This document shows, piece by piece, positions 38,179 through 44,835 of a stretch of DNA of 64,000 bases. The stretch's first letter is position 1. Every line of letters starts with the position of its first letter. The translations under genes were made by a program, and so were the position numbers. The notes beneath the pieces were generated by a model, which saw only the letters and a program-made list of their open reading frames with translations, did no database searches and had not been told where the DNA came from. Where the stretch lies: the NCBI RefSeq assembly GCF_030697375.1, contig NZ_JAUYQD010000064.1, positions 62,001 to 126,000 on the forward strand, written 5' to 3'. The stretch comes from Rhodoferax sp. (GTDB lineage Bacteria > Pseudomonadota > Gammaproteobacteria > Burkholderiales > Burkholderiaceae_C).

Positions 38179-38526
38179 CTACAGCTCTGTGTACTTTTTG
38201 CTGGACCCCTGCGCCAACGCTACGGGGTACTTTTCGCCATTGACCAGCAGCTTGGCATGCGCCGCAACAGCCAAATCGATACCGAGCTTGTCGCAAAGCT
38301 GCAGCAGATACAGCAACACGTCTGCCGCCTCTGCGGCCACCTGCGCCGTCTTGTCACCATTCAGGCTGCGGCTTTGCGCTTCCGTCATCCACTGGAAGTG
38401 CTCCAACAATTCCGCCGCCTCCACCGACAAGGCCGACGCCAGGTTTTTGGGCGAATGAAACTGCTCCCAGTCACGCGCTTGGGCGAAGTCACGCAGGGAT
38501 TGGGTTAGGGATTGGAGGTCGCTCAT
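38179..38526 (-). CDS. MazG-like nucleotide pyrophosphohydrolase
   Basis: A 115-residue all-alpha NTP pyrophosphohydrolase of the MazG/dCTPase type. Metal-binding motif ExxE is in LSVEAAELLEHFQW and the second acidic motif in AAEAADVLLYLLQL. Related small MazG proteins hydrolyse non-canonical dNTPs. The ATG at 38526 is preferred to a GTG two codons upstream. It has no obvious operon partner. Confidence 0.88.
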   Translation of the reverse strand: MSDLQSLTQSLRDFAQARDWEQFHSPKNLASALSVEAAELLEHFQWMTEAQSRSLNGDKTAQVAAEAADVLLYLLQLCDKLGIDLAVAAHAKLLVNGEKYPVALAQGSSKKYTEL

Positions 38527-38584
38527 GGCCACAAGCGCAGCACCTTGCAGTAGTTCCAGTGTTTCTGGACGATGGTGGATGAGT

Positions 38585-39274
38585 TCATATTTCTTTCAAT
38601 AGTGCGATTTGGTTCAACCGTGCCTTGACGGTTGACTCCCGCTCCGGTTCGCTCAGCAAGCCTGGCAGCGCGTTGTGAAAAGCAGGCATATCAAGCAACG
38701 CCGCCACCGAACGCCCGACGTGCCTACGCACATCTATGGCGGCAGCGCTCACCTCCGGTACCAGGGTCAACCGCCCTTCGATGACGGTCATGATGTCTTC
38801 CAGGTCATGGCTTAGGTACACGTCATTTTGCCCCCGGTCTTTGAAGGCTTCGAACTTGGTGGCCAAAAAGTGTGGCGCGGACAGATGCCGCAGTTTCAGC
38901 CCTTGGACTACTTCTGCGACCAAAGCCGCCTCAAAGCCCACCCGGTACCAAGGGTTGGCAAAACCAAGCACTTTTTCATCCAGTGGCACCAGGTCCAACT
39001 GCATGCGGTTCCAGTACCAGCGGAACGGTGGCGTGTTGTCCGCCATCGTCTGCTTGAAGCCACGCTGCATCAGCTGATCTGCCAAGCGGTGGTAGCCTGC
39101 CAACGAAGCCACTTCAACGATGGCATCCACATCCTCCGTGGGACGCACATCCATCAGCCCGGCATCGTCCACCAACAGGCCGGTGGCGCAGCCACCCACA
39201 AACACCACTTGCTCGCACAAAGGACCCATGGCCTGTGCCATAGCTACCAAGAGTGCCATATTGGGGTTAGCCAT
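38585..39274 (-). CDS. Nucleotidyltransferase-fold protein (AbiEii-like), possible toxin
   Basis: Predicted nucleotidyltransferase of 229 residues. The typical motif pair is visible: FVGGCATGLL (Gly27-Gly28) followed by RPTEDVDAIVEV (Asp48, Asp50); a later acidic stretch LEDIMTVIEGR fits the family. AbiEii-type proteins are toxins of type IV toxin-antitoxin/abortive infection pairs. The ATG at 39274 has GGGGG upstream and overlaps the winged-helix gene by 8 bp. Function as a toxin is inferred from fold and partner. Confidence 0.78.
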   Translation of the reverse strand: MANPNMALLVAMAQAMGPLCEQVVFVGGCATGLLVDDAGLMDVRPTEDVDAIVEVASLAGYHRLADQLMQRGFKQTMADNTPPFRWYWNRMQLDLVPLDEKVLGFANPWYRVGFEAALVAEVVQGLKLRHLSAPHFLATKFEAFKDRGQNDVYLSHDLEDIMTVIEGRLTLVPEVSAAAIDVRRHVGRSVAALLDMPAFHNALPGLLSEPERESTVKARLNQIALLKEI

Positions 39275-39953
39275 GTAATTCCCCCTTTGCGGGCCTGGGC
39301 GCGTCTGGGTCAATCAATGCCTGCAGCCGCTCCAGCGCCATGCCGCGTTCGCGCGCCTTGCCTACGCGCAACGCGTCGAACAGGGCCAACAGTTCGTAAA
39401 GCCTTGCGTCTTGCATGGCGGCAAAGGGCACGCACGGATGCAGGGGCTCCACCCCCACGCCGCGCACCGTGCCATTGGGGTGCGGCCAGACAAAGTCCGT
39501 ACTGCCCGGTGCAAAAACACCTGCAAAGGCCGGGGCGCTATGGCTGGTGGGCACGCCCACTGCCAGCGGCAAACGCACACCGGGAAAAGCATATTTGGCG
39601 CCGTGCAAGGCAAACTCTGCCAAGTTGTGTGCATGCGGGCGCACCGGGTTATCAGTAGCGCCAGCCGAGTCGTCTTGTGCAGGCCCAGGGCGACGCACCC
39701 TTTTGCGTGTCACCCGGTAAATACCCACTGGCTCTTGTACGCTGAGCGCCGCGACCGAAGCCCCCTCCATGGTCTGAGGCAGTGCCATCCGGTTTTGCAA
39801 CAACAGCCCGGCCTGCAGCCCACGCTTGACCGCGCCATGCGCCTCAGACGTGCTTAAACCCAGCTCCTGCGACAAGCGGGCATACGTCCAACGCTGGTCG
39901 CCCCAGGCCACCAACTTAAGAGCTACCAGAAAGTCTTGGGGTTTAAGCTGCAT
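39267..39953 (-). CDS. Winged-helix protein paired with nucleotidyltransferase (possible antitoxin/regulator)
   Basis: A 228-residue protein with an N-terminal winged-helix domain (TYARLSQELGLSTSEAHGAVKRG, about 23-45) and a C-terminal region (YAFPGVRLPLAVGVPTSHSAP, LYELLALFDALR) that I recognise as recurring next to AbiEii-like nucleotidyltransferases. By analogy with AbiEi it may be both antitoxin and autoregulator. An unusually long inverted repeat touches its start codon (39954-39992), which also leaves no Shine-Dalgarno sequence, so the mRNA may be leaderless. Confidence 0.72.
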   Translation of the reverse strand: MQLKPQDFLVALKLVAWGDQRWTYARLSQELGLSTSEAHGAVKRGLQAGLLLQNRMALPQTMEGASVAALSVQEPVGIYRVTRKRVRRPGPAQDDSAGATDNPVRPHAHNLAEFALHGAKYAFPGVRLPLAVGVPTSHSAPAFAGVFAPGSTDFVWPHPNGTVRGVGVEPLHPCVPFAAMQDARLYELLALFDALRVGKARERGMALERLQALIDPDAPRPAKGELHG

Positions 39954-39992
39954 TTACATTCAGTATTCTTGATTTGCGAATACAGAATGTAA
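39954..39992 (-). promoter_or_regulatory. Inverted-repeat operator at the winged-helix gene start
   Basis: Arms TTACATTCAGTATTC (39954-39968) and GAATACAGAATGTAA (39978-39992) are reverse complements with one mismatch around a 9-nt spacer. The repeat directly abuts the ATG of the winged-helix gene, as expected for an autoregulated toxin-antitoxin pair. Confidence 0.75.
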
Positions 39993-40145
39993 CTGATTGA
40001 CGCTAAAAAGCAAGAGATGAGGTTGATGCCTTCCAAACCTTGAGCCAAATTGGCCCGCAGTGCAGGTGCGAACTGCTCATGGCGCCGCTATCCGTCATGT
40101 TCACAGCCACCGTGCCCGATAGGCTGAGGATTTCCATATCGCCCG

Positions 40146-40406
40146 TCAGGCGCTCCGGCCACCTGTCCCAGCGCGAAGCCGTGTCGGGTAGGTGTCGGCA
40201 ACCCCGGCTGCCAACCGCAGTGCATCAAGTTCTGCCAACACAGCAATCCGCATAGCCTCACGGTCGCACTCCGGGCTGCTACCGGGCGGAAGCTGGAACA
40301 GATGCTCGTGGTATGCGCTGCGCGTGTCCATGTTGGCCACGGCGTAGTCAAGCCAAGTTGCGTAGCCAGCGGGCGGCGGGCAGGTCTGTGGAGTTGGCAG
40401 AGTCAT
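40146..40406 (-). CDS. Small unknown protein downstream of ParE-like toxin
   Basis: An 86-residue ORF overlapping the end of the ParE-like gene by 4 bp. It reads TLPTPQTCPPPAGYATWLDY and later REAMRIAVLAELDALRLAAG, the second part probably helical. I do not recognise the family. The tight overlap suggests it is a third member of the toxin-antitoxin operon. Confidence 0.5.
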   Translation of the reverse strand: MTLPTPQTCPPPAGYATWLDYAVANMDTRSAYHEHLFQLPPGSSPECDREAMRIAVLAELDALRLAAGVADTYPTRLRAGTGGRSA

Positions 40407-40690
40407 GACCTAAACTGCCTGGGCCACAACCGGGCGACGTGTTGGATACGGATGATCTGCACCGTGTCACCTTTCACGCGGTAGGGCACCACGTAGTTTT
40501 CATGCACTACCAATTCACGGGTGCCGGGTACCCGACCGGGGCGACCCAGCGCGGGGAACGACACCAGCAACTCTGTTTTTTCCTTGATTTCCCCGACGAA
40601 TGCGCTGGCGCGGGTGGGGTTGTCTTGCGCAATATAGGCGGCAATTTGATCCAGAGTTTCAAGCGCCTTGCGTGTCCAGCGAAGCTCCAC
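40403..40690 (-). CDS. ParE/RelE-family toxin
   Basis: A 95-residue type II toxin of the ParE/RelE superfamily: WTRKALETLDQIAAYIAQDNP, FPALGRPGRVPGTRELVV and the C-terminal YRVKGDTVQIIRIQH are standard for ParE-type proteins, which act on gyrase or ribosome-bound mRNA depending on subgroup. The start is GTG, 2 bp after the antitoxin stop codon. Antitoxin-first order supports the assignment. Confidence 0.88.
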   Translation of the reverse strand: MELRWTRKALETLDQIAAYIAQDNPTRASAFVGEIKEKTELLVSFPALGRPGRVPGTRELVVHENYVVPYRVKGDTVQIIRIQHVARLWPRQFRS

Positions 40691-40692
40691 GC

Positions 40693-40935
40693 TCAGTGCC
40701 CGTATTTGGCGTACACGGCGCGTACTTCTTCAGCCGTGGCAAATTCACCCCGATCAGCCTCTTGCAGTCCGGCCTGTATATCCGCGATCTGCCATTGCTC
40801 CTGGCTGACATAGCTTTTCAAAGCCTCCACAGTCAGGAAGCTTTTGCTTCGGCCAGTGGCTTGCACCAACTGCTCCAGCTGCCCATGCAGCTCGATAGGG
40901 AGACGAACATTCAGAATTTTTTCGGCAGTGGACAT
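40693..40935 (-). CDS. Ribbon-helix-helix antitoxin
   Basis: An 80-residue RHH (CopG/ParD-type) antitoxin. The N-terminal strand and two helices read KILNVRLPIELHGQLEQLV and GRSKSFLTVEALKSYV; the acidic C-terminal tail (ADRGEFATAEEVRAVYAKYG) would cover the toxin. The ATG at 40935 has GGAGG 8 nt upstream; 21 further open codons upstream are not needed. A palindrome at 40967-40979 lies in the promoter region. Confidence 0.86.
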   Translation of the reverse strand: MSTAEKILNVRLPIELHGQLEQLVQATGRSKSFLTVEALKSYVSQEQWQIADIQAGLQEADRGEFATAEEVRAVYAKYGH

Positions 40936-40966
40936 GGATTTAACCTCCGGCATCATGGCACTAAAG

Positions 40967-40979
40967 TGTATGTCATACA
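40967..40979 (-). promoter_or_regulatory. Candidate operator of the ParE/RHH operon
   Basis: TGTATG-T-CATACA is a perfect 6-bp-arm palindrome 31 bp upstream of the antitoxin ATG, in the position where RHH antitoxins autorepress. Confidence 0.55.
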
Positions 40980-41115
40980 AACGTTGCAGACACTCCATTT
41001 ATCACAACAACACCTCTTGCCTAATGGCCTTGGGCTGGCATCCGAACGGTCAACCACCGTGACGTCCAGTCATTGAATTTCGCAAAAAGACGCATATTGA
41101 TTAATGATTCCATTT

Positions 41116-41132
41116 TGGCGCAAAATGCGCCA
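41116..41132 (+). promoter_or_regulatory. Candidate operator before ParD-like gene
   Basis: TGGCGCA-AAA-TGCGCCA is a perfect 7-bp-arm inverted repeat immediately upstream of the AGGAG ribosome-binding site of the ParD-like gene. Confidence 0.6.
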
Positions 41133-41147
41133 TACAGGAGAAATTCC

Positions 41148-41501
41148 ATGTCCCAATCCAACACCACATTCGCCTCCGTCAAACTCCCCGCCGCCTTGGT
41201 GGCGCAAGCCCGCGAGGCGGCCCAGCCCATGCGCCGTTCGGTGGCGGGCCAGGTGGAATATTGGGCCACGCTGGGCCGCATCGTGGAGCACAGCGGTCTC
41301 ACCGCCCAAGAGGCCCAAACCGCCATCGCCAACTACGAAGCCGCTGCCCGCCGCATCCACCCAGCCAGCACGGAAGCCCCTTCGCAGGCAAACGCCCTTC
41401 TCGCCCAGTTCATGACCACAGAGGCTGACGGCAGCTTGGCGCAGCGGGTACGCGAAGTCATAGCCACCAACCGCAGCAAGGCCACGAGCGCAGCCGCCTG
41501 A
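41148..41501 (+). CDS. ParD-like antitoxin without adjacent toxin
   Basis: A 117-residue protein of the ParD-like antitoxin family: FASVKLPAALVAQAREAA then RRSVAGQVEYWATLGRIVE. An ACAGGAG site precedes the ATG at 41148. Antitoxins of this type are usually followed by a toxin gene, but here the downstream sequence is a decayed, oppositely oriented PPC-domain gene, so the antitoxin appears orphaned. Confidence 0.8.
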   Translation: MSQSNTTFASVKLPAALVAQAREAAQPMRRSVAGQVEYWATLGRIVEHSGLTAQEAQTAIANYEAAARRIHPASTEAPSQANALLAQFMTTEADGSLAQRVREVIATNRSKATSAAA

Positions 41502-41544
41502 CATGGGGCAATCCAAACCCATCGCGCAGCGCCAAGCCCCGAAC

Positions 41545-41681
41545 AAACCCGTTTATCAGGCGCTCGGGCTGCTCTGCACCGGCAAACCGAAGGCCAGCGA
41601 TGGACAGGCTGCCGATGCCTGAGAGCACAAATGCGGTGCGCAGTTCTTGTCCGGGGTAAGGCGGATGGGAATGGTTTGCAT
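41545..41681 (-). pseudogene. Decayed PPC/DUF296-domain gene remnant
   Basis: Minus-strand translation from the ATG at 41681 gives MQTIPIRLTP, then a one-base shift restores GQELRTAFVLSGIGSL and SIAGLRFAGAEQPERL, which is the start of a PPC (DUF296) DNA-binding-type protein. The part expected between the LR and AFVLSGIGSL segments is missing, and everything after ERL is lost. It starts 4 bp after the ccdB stop. Too short and shifted for a gene caller to find. Confidence 0.72.
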
Positions 41682-41685
41682 GGAT

Positions 41686-42015
41686 TCAACCCCAGGACCG
41701 GGTCAGCAACTCGTCCAATGCATCGGCGATGATCTGCCCCTGTTCGGCCAATGAGGCGACACACTCGCCGAGTTGATCGAACGCGACCGACACCATGTCC
41801 AGCGGGTGCAGCACCACCTCCTGCCCCTCTACCTGAAACACCGGATTCAGGCGTGAGCCGACCGTGGCGGCCTGCCCCGGCAACGCACTGCGACGCACCA
41901 GCGGCACCACCATACGCCTGCGGTAGCGGTCAAACAGCGCTGACTGCACCAGCACCACGAATGGGATGGATTCCTTCAGCGGCCCCTTGTTGCGGTGTAC
42001 ATCGAACTGCGCCAT
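41686..42015 (-). CDS. ccdB: CcdB-family toxin
   Basis: A 109-residue gyrase-poison toxin: FDVHRNKGPLKESIPFVVLVQS, RRRMVVPLVRR, NPVFQVEGQEVVLHPLDM and a C-terminal ALDELLTRSWG. CcdB residues near the C-terminal tryptophan contact GyrA, and a Trp is kept three residues from the end. It overlaps the ccdA stop by one base (TAATG). Confidence 0.92.
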   Translation of the reverse strand: MAQFDVHRNKGPLKESIPFVVLVQSALFDRYRRRMVVPLVRRSALPGQAATVGSRLNPVFQVEGQEVVLHPLDMVSVAFDQLGECVASLAEQGQIIADALDELLTRSWG

Positions 42016-42266
42016 TACAGGGTGGAGTGCTCGTCGGCAAAGGACCCCACCGAGGCATGCACCGCGTTCCAGTCGGCGGCGCAGGCGTCTGCCACTTGCT
42101 GGCGCGATGCACGGGTTTGCTGCTGTTGGGCCACATAGTCGGCAAGCAGCGCCTCCATGGTGGCAGACAAGTTGTTGGTGTAGGTCTTGGCCTGTGCGAC
42201 CAGCCCTTCATTCAAAGTGAGATTGACGGCGCGCTTGCGCGTTGATGTTATGGCTGCGGTGGGCAT
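42015..42266 (-). CDS. ccdA: CcdA-family antitoxin
   Basis: An 83-residue antitoxin with an RHH N-terminus (KRAVNLTLNEGLVAQAKTYTNNLSA) and a C-terminal toxin-binding tail (CAADWNAVHASVGSFADEHSTL). The ATG at 42266 follows AAGGAACTCAAG. The first gene of the ccdAB operon; a double palindrome lies upstream. Confidence 0.92.
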   Translation of the reverse strand: MPTAAITSTRKRAVNLTLNEGLVAQAKTYTNNLSATMEALLADYVAQQQQTRASRQQVADACAADWNAVHASVGSFADEHSTL

Positions 42267-42291
42267 CTTGAGTTCCTTCTTGCAGAGGGGC

Positions 42292-42310
42292 ATGCGCATA
42301 TTATGCGCAT
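42292..42310 (-). promoter_or_regulatory. Candidate CcdA operator
   Basis: Two copies of the self-complementary octamer ATGCGCAT separated by ATT lie 26 bp upstream of the ccdA start; a partial third copy (ATGCAC) follows. This resembles the multiple binding sites used by CcdA-CcdB complexes. Confidence 0.55.
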
Positions 42311-42381
42311 ATGCACAAAACAAGAGCATGGTTTGTCGTACCACCGACACGACTCTCCTCGCATACACCCTGTGCCTATTT

Positions 42382-42430
42382 AGCCTCCAGCCCCCGTAAT
42401 CATTGCGCAGGAAGCTATCAAAAGCATAGC
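42382..42430 (+). repeat. Dispersed ~50-bp repeat, copy 3
   Basis: Reads AGCCTCCAGCCCCCGTAAT, then TGCGCAGGAAGCTATC and ends with the hairpin GCTAT-n7-ATAGC. It lies between the Mrr-like nuclease gene and the ccdA promoter region. Confidence 0.85.
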
Positions 42431-42456
42431 GAATTTAACTTCAATATCAGCCAGAT

Positions 42457-43323
42457 TCACTCCAACTCACGCGTCCCACGGCATTTGGTTTGGCCAAAGC
42501 GGCTGCAACCCCAGAACTGCTTGTCGGCCGCTGCACCATTGCGAGCCAGTCGCAGCACCATCGGCGCGCTGCACAGAGGACAAGTTGACGCTGCCTCTGC
42601 GGCTAGAACCGCTGGCGATGGTTTTCCGACCTCGTGCAGTGCTGATGCGGGCAAACCAGAAGCCGCCTGCACTTGAATGCCACGCTGCAACGTTTTGCCA
42701 TTAATCAGTTGAATCTCGCGTCCCTCGGCAAAACTGCGCGCCTCTTGGGTGAAATCTCCCGACGTCACCACAAAACCGCCCGCCACCCGGCGCGCCGCCA
42801 TCACGCCATACAACTCGCGCACGGGTTGCACACCCACGCGCAGCGCACGCCATGGCTTGCACTGAACCAGATATTTGTCCGAACCCTTTTGCAGCAACAC
42901 ATCCACCCCGCCGTCTGGCCCGCCACCGCCGTTGTCCAGCGCGGTGAAGCCCTGGCGGCGGAAATACTCGCCCACCAACACCTCAAATTCACGCCATGTT
43001 CCTTGCGCCACGCCATCGGCCCGGTTGGCGGCATCAGTGTGCAGACGCTTGGCCTGATGCTGCTTGTAAGCCGAGATACCCGCGCCCAGCAAAAACAGGA
43101 ACGGAAGAAGGAACTGACCGATGCTTGCGAACGCGTGCCACATGGCCGTTACCGCGAAACTCCCGGCCTGCCCAGGCTGCAGCACCGTGTTCAACGGCCT
43201 TTGCGCAATTGAATCCAGCCAAAAGTAGCTGACTAACGCCAGTGCCACTCCCACCCACCAAGGCAAAAGCGCGGTGGCCTCCACCACGGCATCCATCAGT
43301 CCACTCTTTTTACGTCGTGCCAT
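42457..43323 (-). CDS. Membrane-anchored Mrr-like restriction endonuclease with zinc ribbon
   Basis: A 288-residue protein with two N-terminal transmembrane segments (about 20-36 and 70-86), an Mrr-type nuclease domain and a C-terminal zinc ribbon. Nuclease residues can be placed at Glu114 or Glu119, Asp141 (GGPDGGVDVLL) and Gln154-Lys156 (VQCKPW). The ribbon has Cys248/Cys251 and Cys273/Cys281 (topoisomerase-like). Mrr-type enzymes cut foreign or modified DNA. It has no adjacent methylase. Confidence 0.82.
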   Translation of the reverse strand: MARRKKSGLMDAVVEATALLPWWVGVALALVSYFWLDSIAQRPLNTVLQPGQAGSFAVTAMWHAFASIGQFLLPFLFLLGAGISAYKQHQAKRLHTDAANRADGVAQGTWREFEVLVGEYFRRQGFTALDNGGGGPDGGVDVLLQKGSDKYLVQCKPWRALRVGVQPVRELYGVMAARRVAGGFVVTSGDFTQEARSFAEGREIQLINGKTLQRGIQVQAASGLPASALHEVGKPSPAVLAAEAASTCPLCSAPMVLRLARNGAAADKQFWGCSRFGQTKCRGTRELE

Positions 43324-43367
43324 TTTTTCTCCCTTGTTGATTTTTAGCCAATTTCACCATCAAATCG

Positions 43368-43416
43368 GGCTACGGCCCCCGTGGCGTATGCGTAAGACGC
43401 TATTGTTTCTATAGTG
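43368..43416 (+). repeat. Dispersed ~50-bp repeat, diverged copy 4
   Basis: A weaker copy: GGCTACGGCCCCCGTGG, TGCGTAAGACGCTATT and the hairpin-like end CTATAGTGC. It overlaps the last bases of the truncated ATPase/wHTH gene and lies upstream of the Mrr-like gene. Confidence 0.6.
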
Positions 43417-43976
43417 CCTTGGGGACAGTCCGATACGCCTGATCTGGCCGATTGCGAACGTCGGGATAGCGCAATTCCAAAATCCCCTCCCTCACCATCG
43501 CCGTCAAAAAGCGTGATTGCAACTTCTCAGCATCACGGTCAACCAGCGCCGCCAGTTCGGATGCTGACAACCAACCGCTCTGGCATAACTGCTGAATGAC
43601 ACCTTTGAGTTGATCCACAGGGAGTTTCTTGTTCTTGCGGGCGGGCTCCGCCAGCGGTAACAGCCCCTGCATCTCCACGGAGAGGCTAGCCAGTCGGTCC
43701 AATTGGGGGGAGCTCGATGGCAATTGGGGGGAGTCCCCCGCCAATTGGGGGGAGCTTTGGGGGGAGTCCCGGTCCCAATGAGGGGAGTCATCACCGGATT
43801 GGGGGGAGTCCCCGGCCACGCGGTAACTGGCCCAGCGCCGCTGGTTTTGCTGCGTCAGCAGGCCATCGCGCACCAGGGTTTGCAATACGCCAGTGATGTA
43901 CTTGGAATGCTCTCCGGTGATTTCCTGCATGCGGCCGTTGGTCACGACTTTCCAGCCGGACCAACTTTTTCCGCCT
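43409..43976 (-). pseudogene. 5'-truncated COG2865-type (AlbA-like ATPase/regulator) gene, C-terminal part
   Basis: The readable part is a winged-helix segment (MQEITGEHSKYITGVLQTLVRDG), a Ser-Pro-Gln-rich linker and a second helical region (LKGVIQQLCQSGWLSASELAALV). These match the C-terminus of large AlbA_2/COG2865 proteins (putative DNA-binding ATPase-like) often found inside type I restriction loci. The N-terminal catalytic half is absent: the frame runs straight into the SLATT gene, and codons before about 43960 read SLATT sequence in another frame. It may still be translated from an internal start. Confidence 0.65.
43697..43815. repeat. Degenerate Ser-Pro-Gln-coding tandem repeat
   Basis: GGGGGGAG-type units recur about seven times, often as CAATTGGGGGGAG on the plus strand, coding for (D)SPQ/SPQL on the minus strand. 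Unit spacing is irregular, so this is a protein linker repeat and not a CRISPR. Confidence 0.75.
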
Positions 43977-44612
43977 TCAGCGCCCCCATGGCATTGCGAC
44001 CACAAGAACAATGATCACTAGCCAAAATGCAAGAAAGGTCTTGGCAGAACTCCATTGATCCATAAGTACCGCCCACTTCCCCTCTATCCAATTCATTTTG
44101 GGCTTCCCATCCTTTTTGCCGTCATCGCGAAACTCCTTGCTCAATCGTTGCTGCGCCTGAAACAGCAGGTCATCCACAGGCTCATGGTTGTAAGAACAAC
44201 TCTCCTTAATCGCCTCGTAGGCTTCACGGAGATCAGTAGCCACAACGTCACTAGGTTCACCTGATTCGGCGAGAATTTGTCCAATTTTCCGCTGATGCCG
44301 GTTCAGCAGTTCAGCGTTGCGATAAAGAGCATCAGCTTTCACGGAACCGGATGTCCCCCACTCTATTAGGCTAATCACGAGCACAAACAGACCAATGCAA
44401 ACCGAGAAAACCGTTATGTAGTTGTCAAGGTCCGGTGTGCCCGTATGTACATATACTTTTTGTACAACAGCGAGCGCAATTCCGATTGCAGAAAAAATAG
44501 CGATGCTAAAGGTCGCGATCCAATCACGTCGCTTTAGCCGTCGCGCCGCGTTGTATCTTGCGCCCATAGTGCGCCATGCTTGCGTCTGTAACGTTTGAAG
44601 AAAAGCTCTCAT
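43977..44612 (-). CDS. SLATT-domain membrane effector paired with reverse transcriptase
   Basis: A 211-residue protein with the SLATT layout: an N-terminal amphipathic helix (QTQAWRTMGARYNAARRLKRR), two close transmembrane helices (about 31-55 and 65-88), then a long charged helix (EWGTSGSVKADALYRNAELLNRHQRKIGQIL). A third hydrophobic segment (about 190-209) closes the protein. SLATT proteins are predicted pore-forming or membrane-damaging effectors in conflict systems, and a SLATT family is known next to reverse transcriptases. AAGGAAAAATGCA precedes the ATG. It is the last gene after the reverse transcriptase. Confidence 0.82.
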   Translation of the reverse strand: MRAFLQTLQTQAWRTMGARYNAARRLKRRDWIATFSIAIFSAIGIALAVVQKVYVHTGTPDLDNYITVFSVCIGLFVLVISLIEWGTSGSVKADALYRNAELLNRHQRKIGQILAESGEPSDVVATDLREAYEAIKESCSYNHEPVDDLLFQAQQRLSKEFRDDGKKDGKPKMNWIEGKWAVLMDQWSSAKTFLAFWLVIIVLVVAMPWGR

Positions 44613-44835
44613 TGCATTTTTCCTTCTAAATTGAGGGTGCGGGCGATGCCTGTTAAATCAGCAATATCCTCTTCTCCGGCACTCGTGGTAGCCACGGCCC
44701 CGAGAAGGTTCCGGCACTAAAAGTACCGTCCCAAACTTGCGAAAGGTAGGGAGCACTTCCACCCTTGCCGCCGAGAAGGCCGCAAGGGGTACTGTTTTCA
44801 CAGTAGGCATCACCCGCGACTGAATCGTAACAGCC
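44613..44835 (-). ncRNA. Candidate structured non-coding RNA between RT and SLATT genes
   Basis: This 223-nt gap contains three hairpins: TACTGT-TTTC-ACAGTA (44790-44805), a 10-bp stem CCCTTGC-C-GCC closed by GAGAA with one C-C mismatch (44762-44788), and CGTGG-TAG-CCACG (44684-44696). Direct repeats TCCGGCACT (44675 and 44710) and CCGAGAAGG (44700 and 44771) are also present. Several defence-associated reverse transcriptases use an adjacent ncRNA as template or cofactor; that role here is an inference. A small ORF also covers most of the region. Confidence 0.45.

Noticed and set aside
43697..43815. Possible CRISPR-like array of G-rich repeats
   Set aside because: Units are short, irregularly spaced and in frame with a coding region; no spacers of constant length.
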